36,926 nucleotides of DNA from Alterirhizorhabdus solaris (GCF_007785815.1 NZ_VNIM01000039.1:1-36926); one strand, 5' to 3'. Positions 1 through 9,982 are shown, numbered from the stretch's first letter. A program made the numbers and translations. The notes: generated from the sequence alone by a model not told the origin.

Positions 1-176
1 GACATGCTCGATCGGGGCCTTTCCGTGGCGTTTCGGGGTGGGTGAACGAGGGCGCGTGGCGCCCGGCCCGTCGGCGCGGCTTTTGACAGCGGTGCTCCGC
101 TATGGCAAGGCGCGCCGCGTTCGTGGCGGCAGTGTTGCCGGCCGCGTTTATCCCTTTTGATCCGGAGACCTGTCGC

Positions 177-488
177 GTGGTGAAACCTGAATGGGGCACC
201 AAGCGGACCTGCCCGAAGTGCGGCACCCGCTTCTATGATCTGGGCAAGGACAATCCCGTCAGCTGCATCGAATGCGATGCCGCCTGGGAACCCGATCCCG
301 TCCTCAAGTCCAAGCAGCCGATGCCTTACGACGCCCCCAAGAAGGAGGTGGAGAAGGAGAAGGACGATTCCGACCTGTCCGAGGATGAGGATCCCGACGA
401 CGAGGAGCCGAGCCCCGACGACGACGTCGACCTGGGCGGCGACGACGACATCGGTGTCGTCACCGGCGGCGACGACGACGAGCACTAA
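177..488 (+). CDS. FYDLN_acid family protein (TIGR02300-type)
   Basis: Small protein of unknown molecular role, conserved in alphaproteobacteria. The N-terminal third holds two CxxC pairs (CPKC and CIEC) flanking the FYDLGKDNP stretch, a zinc-ribbon-like arrangement around the family's FYDLN signature. The rest, from about residue 45, is a highly acidic low-complexity tail of Asp/Glu runs, probably disordered. The open frame extends upstream to an ATG at 102, but family members begin right before the KPEWGTKRTC block, so I start at the GTG at 177, with GGAG at 164-167 as ribosome binding site; the adjacent GTG at 180 is equally possible. A TTGACA-like box lies at 83-88 without a convincing -10. 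It sits just upstream of tRNA-Ala. The family call is firm, the function is unknown. Confidence 0.85.
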   Translation: MVKPEWGTKRTCPKCGTRFYDLGKDNPVSCIECDAAWEPDPVLKSKQPMPYDAPKKEVEKEKDDSDLSEDEDPDDEEPSPDDDVDLGGDDDIGVVTGGDDDEH

Positions 489-516
489 AAAACGTAAAAA
501 CCGAAAAGAGGGATTG

Positions 517-555
517 CCGGGGAGAAAAGCCTGATCTAAAGGGCGCCCTCCCCGG
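517..555. repeat. 8-bp inverted repeat between FYDLN gene and tRNA-Ala
   Basis: CCGGGGAG at 517-524 is perfectly complementary to CTCCCCGG at 548-555 with a 23-base loop. No T run follows, so it is not a standard intrinsic terminator. It may fold in the transcript between the gene and the tRNA, or be chance in GC-rich DNA. Confidence 0.35.
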
Positions 556-584
556 TCGTTCCAGCCGATCGGGAAACAGGGTTC

Positions 585-660
585 GGGGCCGTAGCTCAGC
601 TGGGAGAGCGTCGCGATGGCATTGCGAAGGTCTGGGGTTCGATCCCCCACGGCTCCACCA
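585..660 (+). tRNA. tRNA-Ala (anticodon GGC)
   Basis: A complete 76-base cloverleaf can be drawn by eye. The acceptor arm GGGGCCG pairs with CGGCTCC (one G-T pair), the D arm is GCTC/GAGC, the anticodon stem TCGCG pairs with TGCGA around the loop ATGGCAT, giving anticodon GGC, and the T arm carries GGTTCGATCCC. The discriminator is A and the 3' CCA is encoded. No duplicated 3' end of the gene was noticed downstream, so there is no sign of an element integrated here. Confidence 0.97.
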
Positions 661-690
661 ACCCCCCGGTAGCGAATATCGGATGAATGA

Positions 691-713
691 GGCGCCCCGA
701 CGGGCGCCTTTTT
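691..713 (+). terminator. Intrinsic terminator after tRNA-Ala
   Basis: Perfect 7-bp stem GGCGCCC (691-697) / GGGCGCC (702-708), 4-base loop, followed by TTTTT. It closes the tRNA-Ala transcript; the stem could also help stop the minus-strand gene ending at 748. Confidence 0.88.
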
Positions 714-747
714 CATGTCCGGCGCATGGGACCGTGAGGCGGGCGTG

Positions 748-993
748 TCAGGATCGGGTCGGTACGGGGCCGATCGCCTCGACCCAGATCAGATCGGTGC
801 CATAGCGCCGGCCCGATACCTCCACGTCCTGATCGAGCAGGTGGAGCGGGATCTGCTCCATCTCCAGCCAGATCTCGGTGCCGCCGCGATCGCGCAGCGC
901 GAAGCAATTGTCCTTGTCGACGAAACGGCCCACGACGCGGCACGGCCGGACGCGGGCGGCGGGAAGCAGGTGCGGAACGGCGCTGTCGGCCAT
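748..993 (-). CDS. Small hypothetical protein, DUF5818-like beta-barrel
   Basis: 81-residue protein with no signal peptide or membrane segment. The sequence alternates short hydrophobic strands (VVGRFVDKDNCFALRD, TEIWLEM, VEVSGRRYG, LIWVEAI), which suggests a small beta-barrel like the DUF5818 proteins found in sphingomonads; that resemblance is from memory of the pattern and is tentative. The ATG is preceded by GGGAGA at good distance. It is transcribed away from the spanin-like pair that starts at 1156, leaving a 162-base divergent region. Function unknown. Confidence 0.65.
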   Translation of the reverse strand: MADSAVPHLLPAARVRPCRVVGRFVDKDNCFALRDRGGTEIWLEMEQIPLHLLDQDVEVSGRRYGTDLIWVEAIGPVPTRS

Positions 994-1155
994 GGAACAT
1001 CTCCCTGTCTGTCGTTGGGGCGTCCTCTCCGGCCGTTAACCTACGCCTTTGGCAGGAACACGCAACCACCCGGGGTTTCCGGGTCGCCCGCGCCGTCCGG
1101 GCCTGCTAGGCTCGCGCCATTGGCACCTCCGGGCGAGGCGGATCGAAAGGCGAAG

Positions 1156-1614
1156 ATGAGAAGCGGTGCGGGAAAGCGGGCGCCCCGGCTGGTCGCCATC
1201 GTCGCCGTGCTGGTGATCGTGGCGGCACTCGCCACCGAACTGTTCGTGATGCGTGCCACGCTGGCCGATACGCGGCAGGAAGCGGCGGCGCTTCGGGAAT
1301 GGCAGGCGGCCATCCTCGCCCAGATCAAGCGCGGCGAACGATCGACCGGCGGGGCGGGCAAGGGTTCCCGGCTCGATCCGGCGGAAGCGCCCGAGGCGCT
1401 GGCCGAACTGATCTCGCAACGCGATACCGCCATCGAGGTGATGCGGCTTTCATCCAGTGCGGGCCGCACTGCGGGGCAGGGGACGTCGCGCCCGGCTGGT
1501 ATCGGCCCCAATAGTATCGGCCGCCTGCGCGGGCGCGAGTCCAGCGGCATCGCCGGGCAGGACGTCTCCGCGATCGAGGATGACAGCAAGGCGGCGTGGG
1601 GCGGGTGGCAATGA
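1156..1614 (+). CDS. Membrane-anchored coiled-coil protein, possible i-spanin (Rz-like)
   Basis: 152-residue protein. A basic N-terminus is followed by one strong hydrophobic segment (about residues 12-32) and then a charged, coil-forming helix (about 33-58, rich in Ala, Arg, Glu and Gln). The C-terminal half is Gly/Ser-rich and low in hydrophobics. This is the topology of a phage inner-membrane spanin: N-terminal anchor with a periplasmic coiled coil. The open frame reaches back to 715, but the part upstream of 1156 overlaps the opposing gene and shows no protein-like pattern. The stop overlaps the next start as ATGA (1611-1614), so the two are translationally coupled, and the partner is a proline-rich lipoprotein as expected for Rz1. 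No holin, endolysin or capsid gene is visible. Identity as a spanin is inference; a host envelope protein is the alternative. Confidence 0.6.
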   Translation: MRSGAGKRAPRLVAIVAVLVIVAALATELFVMRATLADTRQEAAALREWQAAILAQIKRGERSTGGAGKGSRLDPAEAPEALAELISQRDTAIEVMRLSSSAGRTAGQGTSRPAGIGPNSIGRLRGRESSGIAGQDVSAIEDDSKAAWGGWQ

Positions 1615-1964
1615 GCGGCCGCGTCCGGATCGCCTGCCTGCTGCCGGTGACGTTGTCGCTCGCCGGCTGCACCACCACGCCGCCGCCGGTCGCCGCCCCG
1701 GTTGCGGTACCCGCCAGCGTGCCGGCTGCGCCTCCGGCCGCGAGGCCGTCGGCGATACCGCATGTCGAGGTGCGTCGCTGCCCGACTGTCGCCGATATCG
1801 CCAGGTTACGGGAGTCACGACCCAAGCCGCTGCGCGACCAGAAGATGCCAGCGACCTCTTCCGAGCGGGTCGCCCGGACGGCGGCGCAACTGGGGCAGTA
1901 TGAGGCGCAGGGGCAATGGGCCGATCAGGTCGAGCGGGCCTTCCGCAAGTGCGAGGACCGCTGA
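1611..1964 (+). CDS. Proline-rich lipoprotein, possible o-spanin (Rz1-like)
   Basis: 117-residue lipoprotein. The start MSGRVRIACLL is followed by a hydrophobic core and the lipobox LAGC, placing the lipidated cysteine at residue 20. Next comes a Pro/Ala/Val-rich linker (about 22-50), then a charged segment with a conserved-looking end (SERVARTAAQLGQYEAQGQWADQVERAFRKC). An ATG at 1596 is in frame but lies inside the upstream gene; the ATGA overlap at 1611 favours the later start. A short proline-rich lipoprotein coupled to a membrane-anchored coiled-coil protein is the pattern of two-gene spanins, which span the periplasm and fuse the two membranes in phage lysis. Rz1 proteins are usually shorter than this. 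Lipoprotein status is secure; the lysis role is inference. Confidence 0.65.
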   Translation: MSGRVRIACLLPVTLSLAGCTTTPPPVAAPVAVPASVPAAPPAARPSAIPHVEVRRCPTVADIARLRESRPKPLRDQKMPATSSERVARTAAQLGQYEAQGQWADQVERAFRKCEDR

Positions 1965-1973
1965 GAGGCCTGC

Positions 1974-2201
1974 TCAGGCGTCGGCGACTGCCGGGCGGGT
2001 GCGCTTGCGGACGGACAGCGCGGCTTCCTCGATCGCGGTTTCATCCAGCGTGTCGCCGGTCTTGAGGTTGGTCATCGAGGTCCGCAGCTTGGGCACCCGC
2101 TCCTGAATGAAGCCGTGGGCGAGGTGGACGGCGTCCTCGAAACTGTCGCGCACATGGACGGCCGCGCCCACCGGGCCTTTGCGCTTGATTTGAAATGCCA
2201 T
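1974..2201 (-). CDS. Small hypothetical protein
   Basis: 75 residues, not recognised. It starts MAFQIKRKGPVGAAVHVRDSFEDA, has a mixed alpha/beta character and a basic end (VRKRTRPAVADA), with no signal peptide or membrane segment. The start is supported by GGGAG on the minus strand a few bases before the ATG at 2201. It converges with the lipoprotein gene ending at 1964, only 9 bases away. A small cytoplasmic protein is the most that can be said. Confidence 0.6.
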   Translation of the reverse strand: MAFQIKRKGPVGAAVHVRDSFEDAVHLAHGFIQERVPKLRTSMTNLKTGDTLDETAIEEAALSVRKRTRPAVADA

Positions 2202-2538
2202 GATAATCTCCCTGTGCGCCGCCCTATGCGCGGTGCGCCTGTCCGCGACAAGCGCGCCGTCCGCCGCGTAGTTCCGCCGGCGGGGTGCGAGCAGCTACTC
2301 CGCCAGCCGCCCTTGTCGGCGAAGGCGACAGGGAAGGGCGGCGATGGCGATCGTTCCACGCGACCTGCCGGTCGCCGCCGGTTTCGTAGCCCGTGCGCGA
2401 GACGACGTGTACCCGGGGGAGCGGGATTTGCATGACACCGGCCGATACGCCCACCCCGTCCGGATCAATCCGGACCGATCGCGCATTGGTCAGGCCGATA
2501 CCCCGATCCCCCGAAAAGACATCCACGGAGTGACGCGC
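2202..2538. other. 337-base gap with no convincing gene
   Basis: Frames open across this stretch on both strands, but their translations are arginine- and proline-rich with no domain pattern. The plus-strand frame is only the upstream extension of the flavin oxidoreductase gene. It must hold the divergent promoters of the genes starting at 2201 (minus) and 2539 (plus). I could not pick out a convincing promoter, repeat or RNA. Confidence 0.5.
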
Positions 2539-3642
2539 ATGACCGGACCGACGCTGTTCGAACCTTTCGACGTGGGCGGCCTCGCGCTCGCCAACCGCAT
2601 CGTGATCGCGCCGATGTGCCAGTATTCGGCGGTGGACGGCTGCATGACCGACTGGCACCTGATCCACCTCGGCCAGCTTTCCCACTCCGGCGCGGCGCTG
2701 CTGACGATCGAGGCCACCGCCGTCACGCCCGAGGGCCGGATCACCTTCAGCGACGTCGGCCTGTGGGACGATGCCTGCGAGGCGGCGATGGGGCGGACGA
2801 TCGAGGGCGTGCGGCGCTGGTCGCCGATGCCGATCGCGATCCAGTTGGCCCACGCCGGGCGCAAGGCCTCCACCGATCTGCCGTGGCTTGGCGGCGCGCA
2901 GATCGCCCTCGATGCGGAGAACGGCTGGCAGACCGAGGCGCCGTCGCCACTGGCCTTCGGCAAGGACGACGCGCCGCCGGTCGCGCTGGACGCTTCAGGG
3001 CTGGCGCGCATCCGCGACGCCTTCGTGGCGGCGACGGTGCGCGCGGCGCGGCTAGGGATCGATGCGGTGCAACTGCACGGCGCGCACGGCTATCTGCTCC
3101 ATGAGTTCCTCTCGCCGCTCTCCAACCGGCGCGAGGACGATTATGGCGGCAGCCTGGAGAACCGGATGCGCTTCCCGCTGGAGGTGTTCGATGCGGTGCG
3201 CGCCGCCTTCCCTGCGGACCGGCCGGTCACGATGCGCGTTTCCGGCACGGACTGGGTGGAGGGGGGCTGGGATACCGCCCAGACGATCGCCTTCGCCGAG
3301 GCACTGGCCGCGCGCGGCTGTGCCGCCATCCACGTTTCCAGCGGCGGGCTGGATCCGGCCCAGCAGATCCCGACCGGGCCGAACTATCAGGTGCCGCTGG
3401 CGCGCGCGGTGAAACAGGCGGTGGATATCCCGGTGATCGCCGTCGGCCTCATCACCGATTTCGAGCAGGCCGAGGCGATCGTCGGCACCGGCGACGCCGA
3501 CCTGATCGCGCTGGCCCGCACCATCCTCTACGATCCGCGCTGGCCGTGGCATGCCGCCGCGCACCTGGGCGCCACCGTCCACGCCCCGCCGCAGTATCTG
3601 CGCTGCCAGCCGCGCCGCTACCGCGACCTCTTCGAGAGCTGA
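2539..3642 (+). CDS. Old Yellow Enzyme, YqjM/NamA-like NADPH dehydrogenase
   Basis: FMN-dependent ene-reductase that uses NAD(P)H to reduce activated C=C bonds such as those of enones; cytoplasmic. 367 residues, a normal length. YqjM-class marks are visible: MCQYS at 26-30 (Cys and Tyr of the flavin site), QLAHAGR at 102-108, QLHGAHGYLLHEF at 178-190 with the two substrate-binding histidines, NRREDDYGGSLENR, and a C-terminal TIM-barrel phosphate-binding stretch ending in ALARTILYDPRWPWHAA. I begin at the ATG at 2539 because MTGPTLFEPFDVGGL matches the family N-terminus; the in-frame ATG at 2344 would add 65 residues of nonsense-like sequence. It is a single gene facing the convergent minus-strand gene that ends at 3644. 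Physiological substrate unknown; stress or xenobiotic detoxification is typical. Confidence 0.93.
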   Translation: MTGPTLFEPFDVGGLALANRIVIAPMCQYSAVDGCMTDWHLIHLGQLSHSGAALLTIEATAVTPEGRITFSDVGLWDDACEAAMGRTIEGVRRWSPMPIAIQLAHAGRKASTDLPWLGGAQIALDAENGWQTEAPSPLAFGKDDAPPVALDASGLARIRDAFVAATVRAARLGIDAVQLHGAHGYLLHEFLSPLSNRREDDYGGSLENRMRFPLEVFDAVRAAFPADRPVTMRVSGTDWVEGGWDTAQTIAFAEALAARGCAAIHVSSGGLDPAQQIPTGPNYQVPLARAVKQAVDIPVIAVGLITDFEQAEAIVGTGDADLIALARTILYDPRWPWHAAAHLGATVHAPPQYLRCQPRRYRDLFES

Positions 3643-3643
3643 G

Positions 3644-4054
3644 CTATTTCGCGTCGGGGCGGGCGTAGGGCACGAACGGGCCAAGCCCCACGAAGCCGGA
3701 GTGGAAGCGGCTGGTCTGGTCGATCAGCCGCACCACGTCGATACTGCAAAGCTGCGGCAGCGAGGTGCTGATGACGAGGATGTCGCCGCGGTCGAGCGAC
3801 TCCACGCCGGATTGCGGCCGGTTCACGTACAGCGTGCCGCCGACGCGATAGACGATCGCGGTCCGGTCGACGATCTCGCTGGACTGGATCCGGTTGGTCG
3901 TCAGGCAATCCACCGGCGGGCCGGGGACGCGGCCCGCCAGCATTTTGGCGAGGCTTGCCTCACCCTTGGCGTTGTCGCGCGCGGGGGCTGCGGCGGCCGG
4001 CATCGCGGCGGCGGCCAGCAACAGGCCGAGGATCAGGGATCGGGAGATGGGCAT
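3644..4054 (-). CDS. Exported hypothetical protein with two cysteines
   Basis: 136 residues. A typical signal peptide (MPISRSLILGLLLAAAAMPAAAA, cleavage near 23) is followed by a mature domain of about 110 residues with two cysteines (about 50 and 103) that could form a disulfide in the periplasm. The mature part alternates strands (TAIVYRVGGTLYVNRP, DILVIST, CSIDVVRLID) and ends GFVGLGPFVPY, a pattern I associate with conserved uncharacterised sphingomonad proteins. The ATG is preceded by a good GGAGG. The frame stays open upstream to 4519, inside the divergent TonB receptor gene, and that extension is an artefact. Function unknown. Confidence 0.75.
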   Translation of the reverse strand: MPISRSLILGLLLAAAAMPAAAAPARDNAKGEASLAKMLAGRVPGPPVDCLTTNRIQSSEIVDRTAIVYRVGGTLYVNRPQSGVESLDRGDILVISTSLPQLCSIDVVRLIDQTSRFHSGFVGLGPFVPYARPDAK

Positions 4055-4253
4055 CGCGGGCCTCCGGTGATTATCCGGGCGATCCTGCCCGATCACCGCT
4101 GAACGCGCGCTGAGCGGCCCTGGCCCCGTCCCGCGTGAAGCATGGCTAGGCGCGCATGATAGATTTACTCGCTTTGCGAAAATCATGGATCGGCTATCTC
4201 TACTCATACGATAGGCAATGAAGGCGGGCAGCCGTCTCAGGGGGAATGATCCG

Positions 4254-6713
<2,460 letters not shown>

Positions 6714-6720
6714 GGAACGG

Positions 6721-7815
6721 CTAGGCCGCGCCGCCCGCCGTCACCTGCTCGGCGACATGCCCGCGCCAGAGGGCGGCGAGCAGGTCGGTCTGGGTGATGA
6801 GGCCGAGCAGGCGGCCGTCGCCGTCCGCCACGATCGCCTCGTGGTAGCGGCCGCCCGACAGGACCGGCAGCAGCTGGTCGATCGGCGTATCGGGGGAGGC
6901 GAGGCAGGGCGATCCGTCCATCACCTCGCCGACCGTGCGCCCCGCCCCGGCGAGCAGGTGCGCGTGGCGGACGAGACCGGCGACGCGCCCGTCGGCGTCC
7001 ACCACCGGCATCGCCGCGAGGCGGTGCGCCAGCAGCCGGTCGCGCGCCTCGCCCACGCCCTGCGCGGTGCCGGCCGTGATGACATCGCGCGACATGATCC
7101 GGTCGCATCGGATCACGCCGTGCAGCCGGCGGTAGGCCTGCGTCTGCACCTGCCGGAAGAGCGCGTCGAGATCGTCGCGACTCACGTCGAGCAGTTCGTC
7201 GTAGCGGGCGAGCACCGCATCGAGATCGGCGCGCGTATAGCCCACCCGGTCCTGCGCCGGCGCGTCCGCGGTGCGGTGGAGATTGACCGACACGGCGGCC
7301 ACGCGGTGCGGGTAGCCATGGCGCGTGGCGTTGTTGAACAGCCAGCCGATCGCCAGCAGCACCACCGAGTTGAGCGCCACCGGCGCCAGCGCGAAGCTCC
7401 ACCCTGCCGCTGCGATCGCCGGGCCGCCGATCACCGCCGTCAGCGCCACCGCCCCGCCGGGCGGGTGCAGGCAGCGCGCCATGCTCATCACCGCGATGGC
7501 CAGCGCCACCGCCGCGCCGGCGGCGAATACCGGATCGGGAATGGCCAGCGCGCAGGCGATGCCCGCCAGTGCCGACAGCGTATTCCCGCCGACGATCGAC
7601 CACGGCTGGGCGAGCGGGCTGGCCGGCACCGCGAACAGCAGCACCGCCGAGGCGCCCATCGGCGCGATCAGGAACGGCAGCGCCCCGGGCCCCAGCGTCA
7701 GCCGGCAGAGCAGCCCGGTCAGCACGATGCCGCACAGCGCCCCCACGCACGCGCGCGGCCAGCCGAGACGGCCGGCCGGGGCCAGCCGGCGAAGCGCTTC
7801 GAGGGGTCGGATCAT
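6721..7815 (-). CDS. HPP family membrane protein with two CBS domains
   Basis: 364 residues. The N-terminal half (about 20-160) is an HPP-family membrane region of four hydrophobic segments, containing the signature HPP at residues 117-119 (ARCLHPPGGAVAL). The C-terminal half carries two CBS domains (about 238-290 and 297-350: MSRDVITAG, AAMPVVDADGRVAGLV, IVADGDGRLLGLITQTDLL), which usually bind adenosine nucleotides and gate the attached unit. HPP proteins have been linked to nitrite or small-anion transport in plastids and cyanobacteria; the bacterial substrate is not settled. The open frame runs back to 9015 across the kdsD gene; I start at the ATG at 7815 (MIRPLEALRR), with an ATG four codons upstream as alternative. 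Divergent from kdsD, whose product also ends in CBS domains. Confidence 0.88.
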   Translation of the reverse strand: MIRPLEALRRLAPAGRLGWPRACVGALCGIVLTGLLCRLTLGPGALPFLIAPMGASAVLLFAVPASPLAQPWSIVGGNTLSALAGIACALAIPDPVFAAGAAVALAIAVMSMARCLHPPGGAVALTAVIGGPAIAAAGWSFALAPVALNSVVLLAIGWLFNNATRHGYPHRVAAVSVNLHRTADAPAQDRVGYTRADLDAVLARYDELLDVSRDDLDALFRQVQTQAYRRLHGVIRCDRIMSRDVITAGTAQGVGEARDRLLAHRLAAMPVVDADGRVAGLVRHAHLLAGAGRTVGEVMDGSPCLASPDTPIDQLLPVLSGGRYHEAIVADGDGRLLGLITQTDLLAALWRGHVAEQVTAGGAA

Positions 7816-8034
7816 GCGGCCTCGCATCGTCGACGGAAAACGGGCGGCCGGGCTACACCAGCCCGCCGCCGCTGCCCAGCATCCGGGGCGATCGATGCGG
7901 CGGCGCGGCAACAGTCGGCCGGCAAAGCGCCGGTCCGGCCGTGCCCTGCGGTTGCTTGCGTTGCAATTGCGTGCCCCGCCGCCTAGCACCGGCCGCCTGA
8001 TCGGGCTTCGCCCGGCTTTGCGTGAGGTTCTGAC

Positions 8035-9042
8035 ATGGCGCTCGGTTTGGTTCGCTCGTCGCACAGGCACGGCCCGGTCGGAGATCAGGAATTGCTGCGA
8101 CGCGGCCGCGAGGTCGTCGATCTGGAGGCGGCCGCGCTCGCCCAGCTCGGCGCGTCGCTGGACGACACGTTCGTGCAGGCGGTGTCGCTGTTGCTGGAGG
8201 CGACGGGCCGCATCGTCGTGACCGGCATGGGCAAGTCCGGCCATATCGCGCGCAAGGTCGCCGCCACGCTCGCCTCCACCCGCTCGCCCGCCATCTTCGT
8301 CCATCCGGCCGAGGCGTCGCATGGCGACCTGGGGATGCTGGTGCCGGGCGACGTGCTGCTCGCCTTCACCAACTCGGGCGGCACGCCGGAATTGCGCTCG
8401 ATCGTGGCACACGCGCAGGCGCTGGCGGTGCCGGTGATCGGCATCACCTCCCGCCGCGACGCGCCGGTGCTGCGCCATGCCGACGTGACGCTGGTGCTGC
8501 CGCCCGCGCGCGAGGCGTGCCCGGCCAATATCGCGCCCACCACCTCCACCGTGCTGATGCTGGCGCTGGGCGATGCGCTCGCGATGGCGACGATGCACGC
8601 GCGCGGCACCTCGCGCGAGGGATTGCAGGCGCTGCATCCGGGCGGGTCGATCGGCCAGCGGCTCACCCGCGTGTCGGCGATCATGCATCTGGGCGAGACG
8701 CTGCCGCTGGTGCAGCAGGCCATGCCCATGCGCGAGGTGATCGTGCGGATGACCTCGATGAGCTTCGGCGTGGCGGGCGTCGTCGATGCGGACGGGCGGC
8801 TGGTAGGCGTCATCACCGATGGCGACCTGCGCCGCCACATCGACGAACTGATGGACGCCACCGCCGTGGAGGTGATGACGCGCGACCCGGTGACGGTGAC
8901 CGCCGACACCTTCGCCGAGGATTGCGTGGCGCTGATGGAGCAGTGCCGCATCACCTCCCTGTTCGTGACCGACGTGGCCGCGCCGGGCCGGCCGGTCGGC
9001 CTCGTCCACGTCCACGACTTCCTCCGCCTCGGCACCGTTTGA
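8035..9042 (+). CDS. kdsD: D-arabinose-5-phosphate isomerase (KdsD/KpsF family)
   Basis: Interconverts D-ribulose 5-phosphate and D-arabinose 5-phosphate, the first committed step to Kdo; cytoplasmic. 335 residues, normal for the family. An N-terminal SIS sugar-isomerase domain (about 25-190) shows GMGKSGHIARKVAATLAST at 64-82, SHGDLGM at 95-101 and NSGGTPEL at 113-120, followed by LHPGGSIGQRL and two C-terminal CBS domains (about 208-325). The ATG follows a GTGAGG site. The next gene, kdsB, starts 9 bases after the stop, so the two probably share a message. KpsF, the capsule paralogue, cannot be told from KdsD by sequence reading alone; absence of capsule genes nearby leaves the choice open. 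Confidence 0.93.
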   Translation: MALGLVRSSHRHGPVGDQELLRRGREVVDLEAAALAQLGASLDDTFVQAVSLLLEATGRIVVTGMGKSGHIARKVAATLASTRSPAIFVHPAEASHGDLGMLVPGDVLLAFTNSGGTPELRSIVAHAQALAVPVIGITSRRDAPVLRHADVTLVLPPAREACPANIAPTTSTVLMLALGDALAMATMHARGTSREGLQALHPGGSIGQRLTRVSAIMHLGETLPLVQQAMPMREVIVRMTSMSFGVAGVVDADGRLVGVITDGDLRRHIDELMDATAVEVMTRDPVTVTADTFAEDCVALMEQCRITSLFVTDVAAPGRPVGLVHVHDFLRLGTV

Positions 9043-9051
9043 GGGTTACGC

Positions 9052-9849
9052 ATGACCGCCACCGCTATTGTCATCCCGGCGCGCTATGCCTCCACCCGCT
9101 ACCCGGCCAAGCCGCTGGCGCTGCTGCGCGGCGCGGGTGGCGAGGCGAAATCGCTGATCCGCCGCAGCTGGGAGGCGGCGATGGCCGTGCCCGGCGTCGA
9201 TCATGTCGTGGTGGCGACCGACGATGACCGCATCCGCGAGGCTGCCGAGGCGTTCGGCGCGCGCGTGGTGATGACGCCCGAGACCTGCGCCAACGGCACC
9301 GAGCGTTGCGCCGCCGCGCTGGCCGGGCTGCCGGATGCCGTGGACATCGTGGTGAACCTGCAGGGCGATGCCCCGCTGACCCCGGCGGCGATGGTGACCG
9401 GCCTGATCGAGCGGTTGCGCGGCGGGGAGGGGGCAGGGGTCGCCACCCCGGCGCTGCGCTGCGCGCCTGAGCTTTACCGCCGGCTGGTGGCGGATCAGAA
9501 GGCCGGGCGCGTCGGCGGCACCACCGTGGTGCTGAACCGCGCGGGCGAGGCGTTGTATTTCTCCAAGCGCGTGATCCCCTATGTGCCGGAGGACCGGATG
9601 GATGAACCGGGCCTGCCGGTGTTCCTCCACGTCGGCGTCTATGGCTACACGCGCGCCGCGCTGACGGCCTATCCCACGCTGGCGCTCTCGCCGCTGGAGA
9701 CGCTGGAGGGGCTGGAGCAGCTCCGCTTTCTCGACGCCGGCCTGCCCGTGGCCGTGGTGGAGGCCGAAGCCGCCGACCTGTGGGAGCTGAACAACCCGGC
9801 CGACGTGCCGGTGATCGAGGCGATGCTCGCCGCGCGCGGGATCGCGTAG
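9052..9849 (+). CDS. kdsB: 3-deoxy-manno-octulosonate cytidylyltransferase
   Basis: CMP-Kdo synthetase: activates Kdo with CTP for transfer to lipid A or to a capsule linker; cytoplasmic. 265 residues. Motifs are the N-terminal nucleotide-binding stretch IPARYASTRYPAKPL (8-22), TDDDRI at 56-61, NGTERC at 81-86, and the metal-binding QGD at 104-106. The usual QGDEP reads QGDAP here: the Asp is kept but Glu is Ala. Members often end with an LNNP/IDTP-type segment, seen here as LNNPADVPVIEAML. It lies directly behind kdsD. KpsU is the capsule version of the same enzyme. No kdsA or waaA is in the window. Confidence 0.92.
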   Translation: MTATAIVIPARYASTRYPAKPLALLRGAGGEAKSLIRRSWEAAMAVPGVDHVVVATDDDRIREAAEAFGARVVMTPETCANGTERCAAALAGLPDAVDIVVNLQGDAPLTPAAMVTGLIERLRGGEGAGVATPALRCAPELYRRLVADQKAGRVGGTTVVLNRAGEALYFSKRVIPYVPEDRMDEPGLPVFLHVGVYGYTRAALTAYPTLALSPLETLEGLEQLRFLDAGLPVAVVEAEAADLWELNNPADVPVIEAMLAARGIA

Positions 9850-9875
9850 GGGGCGGGGCGGGGCGTACCGTAAAC

Positions 9876-9982
9876 GTCACCCCGGACTTGTTCCAGGGTC
9901 CACGTTCCTGCGATCGATGACCTTCAATTTCTCGATGCGGCGTTTGCGGCGGGGGTGGACCCCGGAACGGGGCCGGGGTGAC
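9876..9982. repeat. Extragenic inverted repeat pair, sphingomonad-type
   Basis: A block at 9876-9904 (GTCACCCCGGACTTG, then TTCCAGGGTCCAC) recurs in inverted, slightly diverged form at 9955-9982, with about 50 bases between. The sequence is of the kind dispersed between genes in many alphaproteobacterial genomes. It lies between the convergent ends of kdsB and the aldehyde dehydrogenase gene and may act as a two-way stop or be a decayed miniature element. Confidence 0.7.

Noticed and set aside
585-2201. Prophage or integrative element at tRNA-Ala
   Set aside because: The spanin-like pair prompted the idea, but no integrase, no duplicated tRNA end and no structural phage gene are visible; a proper terminator directly follows the tRNA.
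7816-9015. Upstream extension of the HPP-CBS frame
   Set aside because: It runs antisense across kdsD and its translation lacks protein character; the family start is at 7815.
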